Below, in pieces: positions 25,089 through 33,780 of a stretch of 64,000 nucleotides of DNA (position 1 is the stretch's first letter; the number at the start of each line of letters is the position of its first letter). The position numbers and the translations under genes were made by a program. Below the pieces are notes generated by a model. That model was not told the DNA's origin. It searched no databases and saw only the letters and a list, made by a program, of their open reading frames with translations. Source of the DNA: Flavobacteriales bacterium (lineage in GTDB: Bacteria; Bacteroidota; Bacteroidia; UBA10329); NCBI GenBank assembly GCA_016124845.1, contig WGMW01000009.1:1-64000 (forward strand), given 5' to 3'.

Positions 25089-25717
25089 AAAAGTACCTCT
25101 TACTTGCAATCCCATTTTTAGCTGGATGTTTCAAAGACGAACCAAAACTCCCTCAGTATTACGCCAAGCAGGAAATTGATGCGGCAACCGATTCCATCAT
25201 TTGTTTTTCCGGACAGGAGGATTTTGATCATTTCAATCTGATCTGTTCACAACCATTTGACTCTTTGCATTGGTTTGCCAACTACTCCTATGCGTTATTC
25301 TTAGGAAGCGGACAACCATTGGAACTCCCTAATGCCCCGTATGGTTATGAAGCAATTAAGTGCTTAGGGTTTATCAATGGCGACACTACCGAACTTTATG
25401 TCAGGCTGGCCTATTGCGCCAGATACATGTATATCCCTGTGGCGTTTTCTCCAGATTACAATGGAATTAACGATAGTTGGTTTCCCGTTTATTACACCAC
25501 AAACGATGGAATCAACTTTCAACCCTACACCATTCACTGGGAAATCAGAACCCTTGACGGAATCAAAATCTTTGAAACCGATGATCGCGAAGGAAAATGG
25601 GACGGCACCTACAACGACTATCCAATGCCAACGGGTTCTTACCTCTACTACATTGAACTGAAAATAGAAGGCGAAGATCCCGTGGAATATACAGGTTGGA
25701 TTGAACTACTTGGATAA
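25085..25717 (+). CDS. Lipoprotein with gliding-motility / T9SS type B C-terminal domain (copy 2)
   Basis: This 210-residue protein has lipobox LAGC (signal IPFLAGC). The type B tail shows AFSPDYNGINDSWFPVYY (about 120-137) and WDGTYNDYPMPTGSYLYYI (about 172-190), ending in GWIELLG. It is the counterpart of the 23392 product, with the same length, the same build and the same position after a PorP-like gene. The ATG at 25085 is chosen because it overlaps the upstream TGA (ATGA) and opens the lipoprotein signal. The likely role is a small surface partner handled by its cognate PorP protein, inferred from gene order. Confidence 0.75.
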   Translation: MKKYLLLAIPFLAGCFKDEPKLPQYYAKQEIDAATDSIICFSGQEDFDHFNLICSQPFDSLHWFANYSYALFLGSGQPLELPNAPYGYEAIKCLGFINGDTTELYVRLAYCARYMYIPVAFSPDYNGINDSWFPVYYTTNDGINFQPYTIHWEIRTLDGIKIFETDDREGKWDGTYNDYPMPTGSYLYYIELKIEGEDPVEYTGWIELLG

Positions 25718-25721
25718 GAAA

Positions 25722-25742
25722 AAGCCCCGCTTTTGGCGGGGC
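25722..25742 (-). terminator. Intrinsic terminator of sucC (minus strand)
   Basis: GCCCCGC-TTTT-GGCGGGGC is followed on the minus strand by TTTTTC. It is downstream of sucC in its reading direction and just after the lipoprotein stop on the plus strand. Confidence 0.7.
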
Positions 25743-25770
25743 CGACAAACAAAAGACCTTCAAGGTTTTG

Positions 25771-25805
25771 AGACCTCGTAGGTTTTTTGAAAACCTACGA
25801 GGTCT
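25771..25805. repeat. AGACCTCGTAGG inverted repeat
   Basis: The arms AGACCTCGTAGGTTT and AAACCTACGAGGTCT are perfect complements around a five-base centre. This is a common Bacteroidota intergenic repeat sequence. It lies between the convergent lipoprotein gene and sucC, next to the C/G hairpin. Confidence 0.75.
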
Positions 25806-25816
25806 GAGGTCTGCAT

Positions 25817-27028
25817 TTAAGAAAGCGCTTCCTGCACTTTCTCAGCAGCTTCTTTCAGTGCGATGGCCGACATTACTTTCAGGCCGCTGTTGTCGATGAT
25901 CTGCTTGGCCTCTTCGGCATTGGTTCCTTGCAGTCGCACAATGATCGGAACATGAATTTCGCCCATGTTCTTGTAAGCATCTACAACTCCCTGCGCCACA
26001 CGGTCGCAACGGACAATACCACCGAAGATGTTCACCAAGATGGCTTTCACGTTCGGGTCTTGAAGAATGATACGGAATGCTTGTTCCACTCGGGCAGCAT
26101 CGGCTGTTCCGCCCACATCCAAGAAATTGGCAGGCTCAAAACCGAGTAGCTTGATCATATCCATGGTGGCCATTGCAAGACCGGCACCGTTTACCATGCA
26201 ACCAACGTTTCCGTCCAGTTTCACGTAGTTCAACCCCACTTTACCAGCCTCAACTTCCGTTGGATCTTCTTCGGTCTCATCACGCATTTCTGCGTAATCC
26301 TTGTGGCGGTACAATGCGTTTCCGTCCAAGGTCACTTTCGCATCCACAGCCAAGATCTTATCGTCTGATGTTTTCAGAACCGGATTGATCTCAAACATGC
26401 TGCTGTCGCTTGAAACGTAAGCCTGATACAGCGCTCCAACGAACTTCACCATCTCTTTAAATGCCTGTCCTGAAAGCCCCAAGTTGAACGCGATCTTTCG
26501 TGCCTGAAAAGGCTGCAATCCCAAACCCGGATCGATCTCTTCCTTGAAGATCAAGTGCGGGGTTTCCTCGGCAACGGTCTCAATGTCCATTCCACCTTCG
26601 GTAGAATACATCACCATGTTCTTGCCCGTGGCGCGGTTCATCAACACGCTCATGTAGAATTCCTCCGGCTCGCTATCGCCCGGATAGTAAACATCCTCCG
26701 CAATAAGAACCTTGTTCACCTTCTTGCCTTTCTCGCCTGTCTGCTTGGTAACAAGCGTTCCGCCAAGGATTCCTTTCACGGTCTCTTCTACTTTATCAAT
26801 TCCTTTTGCAAGAACAACCCCGCGATAATCGGTCTCTTTCACGGTTCCCTTACCGCGACCACCAGCATGGATCTGCGCCTTTACCACATACCAGCCTGTG
26901 CCGGTCTCATCGGTAAGTTCCTGCGCAGCCTTTACTGCATCTTCCACCTTGTCAACCACTTTACCGCGTTGCACGGTAACTCCGAAGCCGCTAAGAATGC
27001 CCTTAGCCTGATATTCATGAATGTTCAT
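25817..27028 (-). CDS. sucC: Succinyl-CoA synthetase (ADP-forming) beta subunit
   Basis: This 403-residue protein is the nucleotide-binding subunit of succinate-CoA ligase in the TCA cycle. It starts MNIHEYQAKGIL as usual, has the ATP-grasp domain with VVKAQIHAGGRGKG (about 48-61) and SVLMNRATGKNMVMYS (about 126-141), the metal-site EINPV (about 214-218), and the C-terminal CoA-ligase domain with FLDVGG (about 309-314) and NIFGGIVRCD (about 338-347). Its length is slightly above the E. coli enzyme because of an insert around 62-110. sucD is not adjacent, which is common in this phylum. Confidence 0.97.
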   Translation of the reverse strand: MNIHEYQAKGILSGFGVTVQRGKVVDKVEDAVKAAQELTDETGTGWYVVKAQIHAGGRGKGTVKETDYRGVVLAKGIDKVEETVKGILGGTLVTKQTGEKGKKVNKVLIAEDVYYPGDSEPEEFYMSVLMNRATGKNMVMYSTEGGMDIETVAEETPHLIFKEEIDPGLGLQPFQARKIAFNLGLSGQAFKEMVKFVGALYQAYVSSDSSMFEINPVLKTSDDKILAVDAKVTLDGNALYRHKDYAEMRDETEEDPTEVEAGKVGLNYVKLDGNVGCMVNGAGLAMATMDMIKLLGFEPANFLDVGGTADAARVEQAFRIILQDPNVKAILVNIFGGIVRCDRVAQGVVDAYKNMGEIHVPIIVRLQGTNAEEAKQIIDNSGLKVMSAIALKEAAEKVQEALS

Positions 27029-27114
27029 CTGCTATTACTTTTTGGAATGCCGAAAGTAGGCCTTTTAGGCAAACAGAACTGTTGATAAACAGGACAATTG
27101 TCCTCTGTTTTCCA

Positions 27115-29592
27115 CTATTTGGCAACTGTCACATAGCCAGCGCGCGAATAGGAGTTCACCTCGGCAACAAAATAGAACGTTCCGTTGGACACAGGATGTC
27201 CCTTTTGATCGGTTCCCGGCCAGCAGTAACCGTTCTCAACATCGTTGGAATCGTAAATGAACATGCCCCAACGGTCCCAGATGCGGAGTCGGTAGCATTC
27301 TGCGTAGGCTTCGTGCCAGAAAGGCGCCAAGCAATCATTGAAGCCATCACCGTTAGGTGTGATGATATTTCCTGCGTTGATGGTGTCGAAATCGATTCCG
27401 AGCCACATTTCAGAAACATCAAGCCATGCAGTGTCCGAACATTCCCCTTCATTTGGATATGCATATGCAACCATCATTACATTGGGTCCGAATCCATTGG
27501 GCGTCTCATAAACTGGATTTTCGGATGTATCGGTTGCCACTTCGAAATCCCATAGATAAGCCACGGCATTTTCAGACTCGTTGGTGAATTTGAGTATGAA
27601 ATTCTCGTTGTCGCATTGTGGTTCAGAAATATAACTGAATGCGGCACTTGCCGTTTCAACAACCGCTGCGGTAAATGTCGTATCAGATTCGCAGCCCTTG
27701 TCAGTTGTAGCGCTAAGTGTCACCTCATACTCCCCTACAGAAGGATACTGGTATGAAGGAGATTGCTGATCGGAAGTAGCACCAGCATCGCCAAAATCCC
27801 ACGACCAACTGACAATATTACCCGATTGTATGGTTGAATTATTGGCAAAATCCGTCTGCAAACCGATACAGGTTATAGAAGGTGTAGCATCAAATTCAGG
27901 CAAGGGATGAACAGTGACAGTCGCCTCCGCTGTGTCCAAGCACCCATTTTCGTTTTCCAAGATGAGTGTAACGGTATAATCTCCAGGGGCAGCATACATA
28001 TACTGTGGTAACGTATCGGTCGATGTACCCTGACCATCGCCAAAATCCCAATTCCAATTGGTAAGCTGCAAAGGCGTAATTCCCTGCTCTGCGAAGTTGA
28101 ATGACATATCCACCGGCTCCATGCTTTCATTTTGGCAAACATCCGGTACATCGATACTCGCAATCGGATAATTGTTCACGTAAACCACATAAAAGTCATT
28201 TCCGTAACATCCTAAACTATCCATGGCGAATACTGAAAAGTTGCCCGACTGAGCCCAATAACTCGCGGTTTGAGTTCCATCTTGCCATTCATAAGTAACA
28301 GGACCCGTTGCCCCATCCAACGCCACTGTAAGTAATGTGCTGTCATTGCATGCAATTCCCTTGTACTCCGGAGTAACATCAGCAATAATGTTGTTGAAGT
28401 AGAAGGTGAATGTGAAGTTTGAATACCCCACTACAGGACAGTTATCATCGTAAGCCTGAAACACTAAGGCCTGAGTGTTGATATTGCTCAGATTCGGAGC
28501 CCATGTAAAATGACCTATCACCGAACCTGGATTGGCCGTATCAGGTTCCACCTCAAATGTTGCACCTTGAAAATCGGAAAGGTTTCCAACGTTCAAATAA
28601 TAATTGGGTCCTTGCTGCGTGTTGCCCAAATAAATATCAAAGGAGATGGTATCCTCGGTACAAACGACAATTGAGTCAGCGTCAAAACCAGGAAGGTAAT
28701 TTGTTTCAAACAATCCATCCGGATTCTGTGGGCAAGAAGTGACCACCGTGACCTGAAAATCGCGCATCACTCTTCCGATGAGCACTCCATTTCGGTATTC
28801 CTCCACCATAACACCCATTACGGCCACAGCTTGTTCTGTAGGTGTGATGTTCAAAATGCCGTTGGTGAATGTGAGGTTGGAATTGTTTATCGGGTTGGAA
28901 GAGGAATAACCGGAAACGTACGATACGGTAGAATTAGAACCCGTCAAAGGCGTGTAAAGGCTGTACACCAGCATGTCTCCATCATAGTCCGTAGCGGTAT
29001 GAATCATGGTGTTGGGCTGATTGAGGCAAATGATGCCACGTGCAGGAAGATCGAACTGGGGCGAACTGTTGTTCGGTGCATCAACGCTGTTCAAAAAGGC
29101 CTCTACGTAAATATCTTCCGAACCAGGGCTTTGAATTGTTTGGATACTTGCACTACGTGCATTCTCCGAATACGAGAAAACGTAATCGCTGCATGGCTGC
29201 AAGGTCACGGTACCCTCATAAACGATCTCCTGAATGCCAGGTAAACTACCATTACCACAGTTTGATGCCTGACAATAGATTGGGATCTCATAATCCTGCA
29301 AATACTGATCGAACGGAGGTCCATAGACCGGTGGATCCTGTAGCTGAAGGGTTATGGAACTATTGTAGCAACTTGAGTTGATGTCAATCGTATGACCGAC
29401 ACTTGCGATGGACACCGTTCCTCCGCAATCGCGGTAAAAGGTAAGCCTCAGCAGGTATTGGTTATTTCCCAAAGACTGATAAGTAAGTTCTGCTCCCAAA
29501 GCATGCGAAGCATGTGCCTCGCTCAACGAAAAGAGCGTTAAGGCTGCAATGGAAATAACCGATGCAAGCAGGGAAGTAGTATGTTTGAACAT
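27115..29592 (-). CDS. Large secreted PKD-domain protein with T9SS type B tail
   Basis: This 825-residue protein has a signal peptide ending at EAHA, then an N-terminal module SHALGAELTYQSLG ... FYRDCGG (about 29-60) shared with the protein at 33781. A central beta-rich region follows. At least two PKD domains come next, with WNWDFGDG (about 515) and WSWDFGDAG (about 598), then a degenerate third with YLWDFE (about 680). The C-terminal tail ITPNGDGFNDCLAPF (about 738-752) and WDRWGMFIYDS (about 768-778) is a type B sorting domain. It is expected on the cell surface as an adhesin or matrix protein. The ligand is unknown. It stands alone. Confidence 0.85.
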   Translation of the reverse strand: MFKHTTSLLASVISIAALTLFSLSEAHASHALGAELTYQSLGNNQYLLRLTFYRDCGGTVSIASVGHTIDINSSCYNSSITLQLQDPPVYGPPFDQYLQDYEIPIYCQASNCGNGSLPGIQEIVYEGTVTLQPCSDYVFSYSENARSASIQTIQSPGSEDIYVEAFLNSVDAPNNSSPQFDLPARGIICLNQPNTMIHTATDYDGDMLVYSLYTPLTGSNSTVSYVSGYSSSNPINNSNLTFTNGILNITPTEQAVAVMGVMVEEYRNGVLIGRVMRDFQVTVVTSCPQNPDGLFETNYLPGFDADSIVVCTEDTISFDIYLGNTQQGPNYYLNVGNLSDFQGATFEVEPDTANPGSVIGHFTWAPNLSNINTQALVFQAYDDNCPVVGYSNFTFTFYFNNIIADVTPEYKGIACNDSTLLTVALDGATGPVTYEWQDGTQTASYWAQSGNFSVFAMDSLGCYGNDFYVVYVNNYPIASIDVPDVCQNESMEPVDMSFNFAEQGITPLQLTNWNWDFGDGQGTSTDTLPQYMYAAPGDYTVTLILENENGCLDTAEATVTVHPLPEFDATPSITCIGLQTDFANNSTIQSGNIVSWSWDFGDAGATSDQQSPSYQYPSVGEYEVTLSATTDKGCESDTTFTAAVVETASAAFSYISEPQCDNENFILKFTNESENAVAYLWDFEVATDTSENPVYETPNGFGPNVMMVAYAYPNEGECSDTAWLDVSEMWLGIDFDTINAGNIITPNGDGFNDCLAPFWHEAYAECYRLRIWDRWGMFIYDSNDVENGYCWPGTDQKGHPVSNGTFYFVAEVNSYSRAGYVTVAK

Positions 29593-29670
29593 AGGGGTTG
29601 ATTGAATAATTGGTGAACAAAGTAAAATAATCCGATCAAACTGCCGAATAAATTATCTTCTAAACGAAAA

Positions 29671-29690
29671 CGGGAGGCCGAAGCCTCCCG
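29671..29690 (-). terminator. Intrinsic terminator of creD
   Basis: CGGGAGGC and GCCTCCCG pair around four bases that read TTCG on the minus strand, followed there by TTTTCGTTT, just past the creD stop. Confidence 0.75.
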
Positions 29691-29713
29691 TCTCCGTTCT
29701 AAAAAACAGATCG

Positions 29714-31063
29714 CTAACCGTTTATGCCACGGTACCAATCCACTTTTCTGCTCCAAAGCATGATGGTGGCCAGGATGAGGAAAAGTCCGATACTTCCGAC
29801 CAAAAGGGCGGTGTCTTCCAATTGCAGAATGATGTAAATGAAACCGTACATCACCGTAAGCAGCCCGCCCAGAAATGCGGTGAGCTTGAAACTCGTAAGC
29901 ATGTTCGAGCTGTAGATGGTGATCAGCAAGGTTGTTCCGATGGCACCAATTAAATAGGCCCCGCTAAAGCCGATGAACTCGGAGAGCGAAAGAATCAGGA
30001 CAAAGAAGAGCGAAAGTGCCAAGCCCACCAGAATGTACTGGATCGGATGTATCCGTTTCTTATTGATGGTTTCCATGAAAAAGAAGACCATGAACGTGAG
30101 CGAGATGAACAGAATGGCATACTTGGCGGAGCGCATGCTCTGCTGGTAATGGTCGTTGGGCATAAAGAGTTCAAACCCGAATGCCGCATCGTAAATACCC
30201 GTACGCTGCCCTTTCCACTGTTGTGGAAAATTCCTGTTCAGGTCGAGCACCTTCCAAGTGGCGGAGAAACCTTGATCGGTCACTTCATGATCTGGGAGAA
30301 ATGCCCCGTTGAAACTTGGATGCGGCCAATCCGACCTCAGATCGACCCGCGTAGCGCGGCCAATGGGAACGAAACTCAATGAGCGGCTTCCACGCAGCTC
30401 AAGACCGATCTTGAACGGAAACTCCTCTCCATCGCCAATCGGCATTCGGGCAGAAATGCCCTGCGCAAAAACCTCACTGGTGGGGATTCCCGGACCGAAC
30501 TCGGCAAGCGTATCACCGAAGGTCAAATTCACCTTCTCGCCAATGCCGCGCATATCTGGAATTCCCATACTGATGATGGCCTCGTTTAGCAGGAACATGT
30601 TCTTAGGAATGTTCAACAGTTCCGGATCGGGACGCTTGAACTTGCCGGAAACCGTCATATCGGAAGTGTAAACCACCACTTCGTAAATGCTTCGCTTACG
30701 CTTATTGCTGGCCACTTCTGCATTCACGCTCAGGTCATCCGGCAAAAAATGACTCCAATATTTGGTGTAGGTCCGATTGCCTTCCTTGTCTTCGGTATAA
30801 GTGAGATAGGGAACCGAAAGCACAGGGCCGACCACCGTCTGTGCGTAACCCCATTTAGAGCTGACCTCCGAGACGGCATCTTCGCTGGTCAGTTTCCGCT
30901 CGCGGATAATATCGCGGATCATTGAGTTGGGGATCATCAGCAAAAGCACAAGGATGGCTACGCTGAAAATGCGCACGGTGACCGATCCGCTCAACCAGCG
31001 GTTGAACCGATCGAATGCGCTCATGTTCTGATTTGATTCTGAATTGGTGACGGGTGTTTCCAT
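29714..31063 (-). CDS. creD: Cell envelope integrity protein CreD
   Basis: This 449-residue inner-membrane protein is of usual family length. After a cytoplasmic start comes one membrane helix (about 32-48), a large periplasmic domain (about 50-315) and five C-terminal membrane helices. Family patterns include SVTVRIFSVAILVLLLMIP (about 27-45), VVGPVLSVPY (about 77-86), the FGFELFMPNDHYQQSMRSAKY block before helix 2 and LVGLALSLFFVLILSLSEFIGF. Its role in envelope integrity or colicin/beta-lactam response is known in enterobacteria but unclear here. It is a single gene without the CreBC regulators nearby. Confidence 0.93.
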   Translation of the reverse strand: METPVTNSESNQNMSAFDRFNRWLSGSVTVRIFSVAILVLLLMIPNSMIRDIIRERKLTSEDAVSEVSSKWGYAQTVVGPVLSVPYLTYTEDKEGNRTYTKYWSHFLPDDLSVNAEVASNKRKRSIYEVVVYTSDMTVSGKFKRPDPELLNIPKNMFLLNEAIISMGIPDMRGIGEKVNLTFGDTLAEFGPGIPTSEVFAQGISARMPIGDGEEFPFKIGLELRGSRSLSFVPIGRATRVDLRSDWPHPSFNGAFLPDHEVTDQGFSATWKVLDLNRNFPQQWKGQRTGIYDAAFGFELFMPNDHYQQSMRSAKYAILFISLTFMVFFFMETINKKRIHPIQYILVGLALSLFFVLILSLSEFIGFSGAYLIGAIGTTLLITIYSSNMLTSFKLTAFLGGLLTVMYGFIYIILQLEDTALLVGSIGLFLILATIMLWSRKVDWYRGING

Positions 31064-31151
31064 GATGTAAGTTTTATTTAGAGTTTGGCTGGAAACGCAC
31101 CGTAGTTCCTGAATATTAGACCATTAACAGTCTTTATGATTTGGTGCCGCA

Positions 31152-32423
31152 ATGCGTATCATTGCATCCCACATGGGAAGAATCGATTTCGACAGATTTG
31201 TGCTTGATAACGGACTCACGGTTATCGTTCATCAGGACACCACCACACCGTTGGCGTGTTTGAACATCATGTATGATGTGGGCTCGCGCGATGAGAACCC
31301 GGACAGAACGGGATTTGCGCACCTTTTCGAACATCTGATGTTCGGTGGCTCGGTCAATATTCCATCGTACGACTCTCCGTTGCAGGTGGCGGGCGGATCC
31401 AATAACGCCTTCACCTCCACCGACATCACCAATTATTACATCACGCTTCCAGTTCAGAACCTCGAAACGGCCTTTTGGCTGGAAAGTGACCGCATGCTCA
31501 ATCTCGCATTCACGGAAAAAAGCTTGGAGGTGCAGCGTAACGTGGTGGTGGAAGAATTCCGACAACGGTATCTCAATCAGCCTTATGGCGATGTTTGGCT
31601 ACTGATGCGGCCGTTGGCATTCAAAAAGCATCCGTATCAATGGGCCACCATCGGCAAAGAGGAAAAGCACATTGAGGAAGCCACCATGGCTGATGTGAAA
31701 GCCTTCTATCAACAGCATTATCTACCCAAGAATGCGGTGATGGTGGTGGCAGGAAACGTGGAGACCGACCAAGTAAAGGTGTTGGCAGAAAAGTGGTTCT
31801 CTCCCATTGCAAAAGGTGAAAAACCGATTCGGAAACTTCCGAAGGAGCCTGTTCAGAAAGCTGCCAACCGACTGGAAGTGGAGCGACCAGTACCGCTGGA
31901 TGCGATCTACATTTCGTTTCACATGTGCGGGAAATCGGATGATGATTACTGCAAGTGGGATCTTCTATCGGATGTGCTTTCTGCTGGAAAATCGAGCAGG
32001 CTGCAGCAACGATTGATCAAGGAGAAACGGATCTTCACTTCTGTAAACGCCTTTGTAATGGGCGAACGCGATCCGAGCCTGTTCACCATTGCAGGACACA
32101 TCTCGCAGCAGCACAGTATTGAAGAGGCCGAGGCTGCCATTTGGGAAGAGATCGAGCTCCTGCGAAAACAGAAAGTGGACAAGAAGGAATTGGAAAAGGT
32201 GAAAAATCAGGTGGAGGCCAATCACGAATTCTCGCAGATGAACCTATTGAACCGCGCCATTGGACTTGCTTACCATGAATTGCTTGGCGATGCCGATGGT
32301 GTAAACTCGGAAATGGAGAAGTATATGAAGGTGAGCACGAATGACCTCCAAGAAATCGCGCAACAGTATCTGACAAAGGAGAATTCCTCTACCCTCATTT
32401 ACAAACGGAAGAACGATGCTTGA
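31152..32423 (+). CDS. M16 family zinc peptidase, catalytic subunit
   Basis: This 423-residue protein of the pitrilysin/processing-peptidase family has the inverted zinc motif HLFEH (about 57-61, HxxEH) with the third ligand in EVQRNVVVEEFRQR (about 129-142). The second homologous half runs to the C-terminus. No clear signal peptide is seen, so location is uncertain. A second ATG eight codons in (31173) is an alternative start. It overlaps the following M16 gene by eight bases, and such pairs form a heterodimer in which one subunit carries zinc and the other shapes the substrate chamber. Confidence 0.92.
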   Translation: MRIIASHMGRIDFDRFVLDNGLTVIVHQDTTTPLACLNIMYDVGSRDENPDRTGFAHLFEHLMFGGSVNIPSYDSPLQVAGGSNNAFTSTDITNYYITLPVQNLETAFWLESDRMLNLAFTEKSLEVQRNVVVEEFRQRYLNQPYGDVWLLMRPLAFKKHPYQWATIGKEEKHIEEATMADVKAFYQQHYLPKNAVMVVAGNVETDQVKVLAEKWFSPIAKGEKPIRKLPKEPVQKAANRLEVERPVPLDAIYISFHMCGKSDDDYCKWDLLSDVLSAGKSSRLQQRLIKEKRIFTSVNAFVMGERDPSLFTIAGHISQQHSIEEAEAAIWEEIELLRKQKVDKKELEKVKNQVEANHEFSQMNLLNRAIGLAYHELLGDADGVNSEMEKYMKVSTNDLQEIAQQYLTKENSSTLIYKRKNDA

Positions 32424-33696
32424 CAGAACACTACAACCGAATTTCGGCAAGATCGAGAGCATCGACCTGATGGAGCCGAAGGTGCGCCACCTCGATAATG
32501 GAATCCCTGTTTTCAGCATTGATGCGGGCGAACAGGAAGTGCTGAAAGTAGAACTGGTATTTGATGCTGGAACCGCTTCGAGCGATAAGCTCTTGGTGGC
32601 TTCTTCCACAGTAAAGTTGCTGACCGAGGGAACTGAGAAGCGCTCGGCACAGGAAATTGCCGAAGACATGGATTTTTATGGTGCGCACCTCCAAACAGAG
32701 ATCGGGCACGATGACGGTTCATTGGTGCTATACACGTTGAGCAAGCATCTGAAAAACACCATTGGAACGCTTGCAGAAACATACGCTGAGGCCAATTTCC
32801 CAGAAAGAGACCTGGAGACTTTCCTTCTTAAACACAAACAGGAACTGTTGGTGAATGAGGAGAAGGTGGGTTATCTCTCAGCTCGCGTGTTCGGCACAGC
32901 ACTTTTCGGAGAAGGGCATCCGTACGGACGCTCGGCATATTCCAAAGATTATGAAGCGGTTACCCGCAACGACCTTGTGGATTTTCATGCAGCCAATCTT
33001 CAAGGCCGCATCAAGTACATTTTCCTTGCGGGAAAGCTTGACGGAGACACCATCCAGCTGTTGAACACCTATTTCGGACAGACATCAAGACAACCGATTC
33101 CGAGTACTGAGGTGACGGTTTCTCCTCAGGATGAACGCACATTTCATGTAGAAAAGGCAGGCGCGGTTCAGAACGCCATCAAGATCGGACGCGTGCTGTT
33201 CAACCGTACGCATCCCGACTACATAGGTATGCAGATCCTATCAACGGTGCTTGGGGGCTATTTCGGCTCAAGACTGATGGACAATATTCGTGAAGACAAA
33301 GGCTACACGTACGGAATCCGTGCGGGAATGGTGAGTTTGAAACACAGCGGGTACTTCACCATTTCCACAGAAGTGGGCTCCGATGTCTGCGCTCCGGCAC
33401 TTACCGAGATCTACCGCGAAATCGAGCGACTGCGGAAGGAACTGATTCCATTGCATGAACTGGAACTGGTTCGAAACTACATGCTCGGTTCTGTGCTGAA
33501 GAGCATTGACGGACCGTTCCACATTTCGGAGAAGTGGAAAGGCTACATCCAGTACGGCCTTGGCATGGATGCCCATCACGACCTTGTAAAGCAGATCCGG
33601 ACCATTACATCCGAACGGCTACGCGAACTTGCCAACCAATACCTTCAACCGAACGACCTTGTACAGGTGACCGCAGGCAGCAAATTCCAAGATTGA
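32416..33696 (+). CDS. M16 family peptidase homologue, non-catalytic subunit
   Basis: This 426-residue protein has the M16 fold but lacks the HxxEH motif. The corresponding helix reads SSTVKLLTEGTEKRSAQEI (about 56-74). The C-terminal half keeps the family's R/Y pair in DNIREDKGYTYGIRAG (about 290-305), which binds substrate. This is the classic arrangement for the partner of a catalytic M16 subunit, and the eight-base overlap with the catalytic gene supports a fixed complex. Substrates are unknown, and peptide degradation or processing is assumed from the family. Confidence 0.9.
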   Translation: MLDRTLQPNFGKIESIDLMEPKVRHLDNGIPVFSIDAGEQEVLKVELVFDAGTASSDKLLVASSTVKLLTEGTEKRSAQEIAEDMDFYGAHLQTEIGHDDGSLVLYTLSKHLKNTIGTLAETYAEANFPERDLETFLLKHKQELLVNEEKVGYLSARVFGTALFGEGHPYGRSAYSKDYEAVTRNDLVDFHAANLQGRIKYIFLAGKLDGDTIQLLNTYFGQTSRQPIPSTEVTVSPQDERTFHVEKAGAVQNAIKIGRVLFNRTHPDYIGMQILSTVLGGYFGSRLMDNIREDKGYTYGIRAGMVSLKHSGYFTISTEVGSDVCAPALTEIYREIERLRKELIPLHELELVRNYMLGSVLKSIDGPFHISEKWKGYIQYGLGMDAHHDLVKQIRTITSERLRELANQYLQPNDLVQVTAGSKFQD

Positions 33697-33780
33697 AGCA
33701 ACTTTTGGATGACCGAAGCGTTCTGTTACCGTGCTAAAAGTCCCAAATGCAGCGGACAATAAATGGTAATTTAGCGCATT

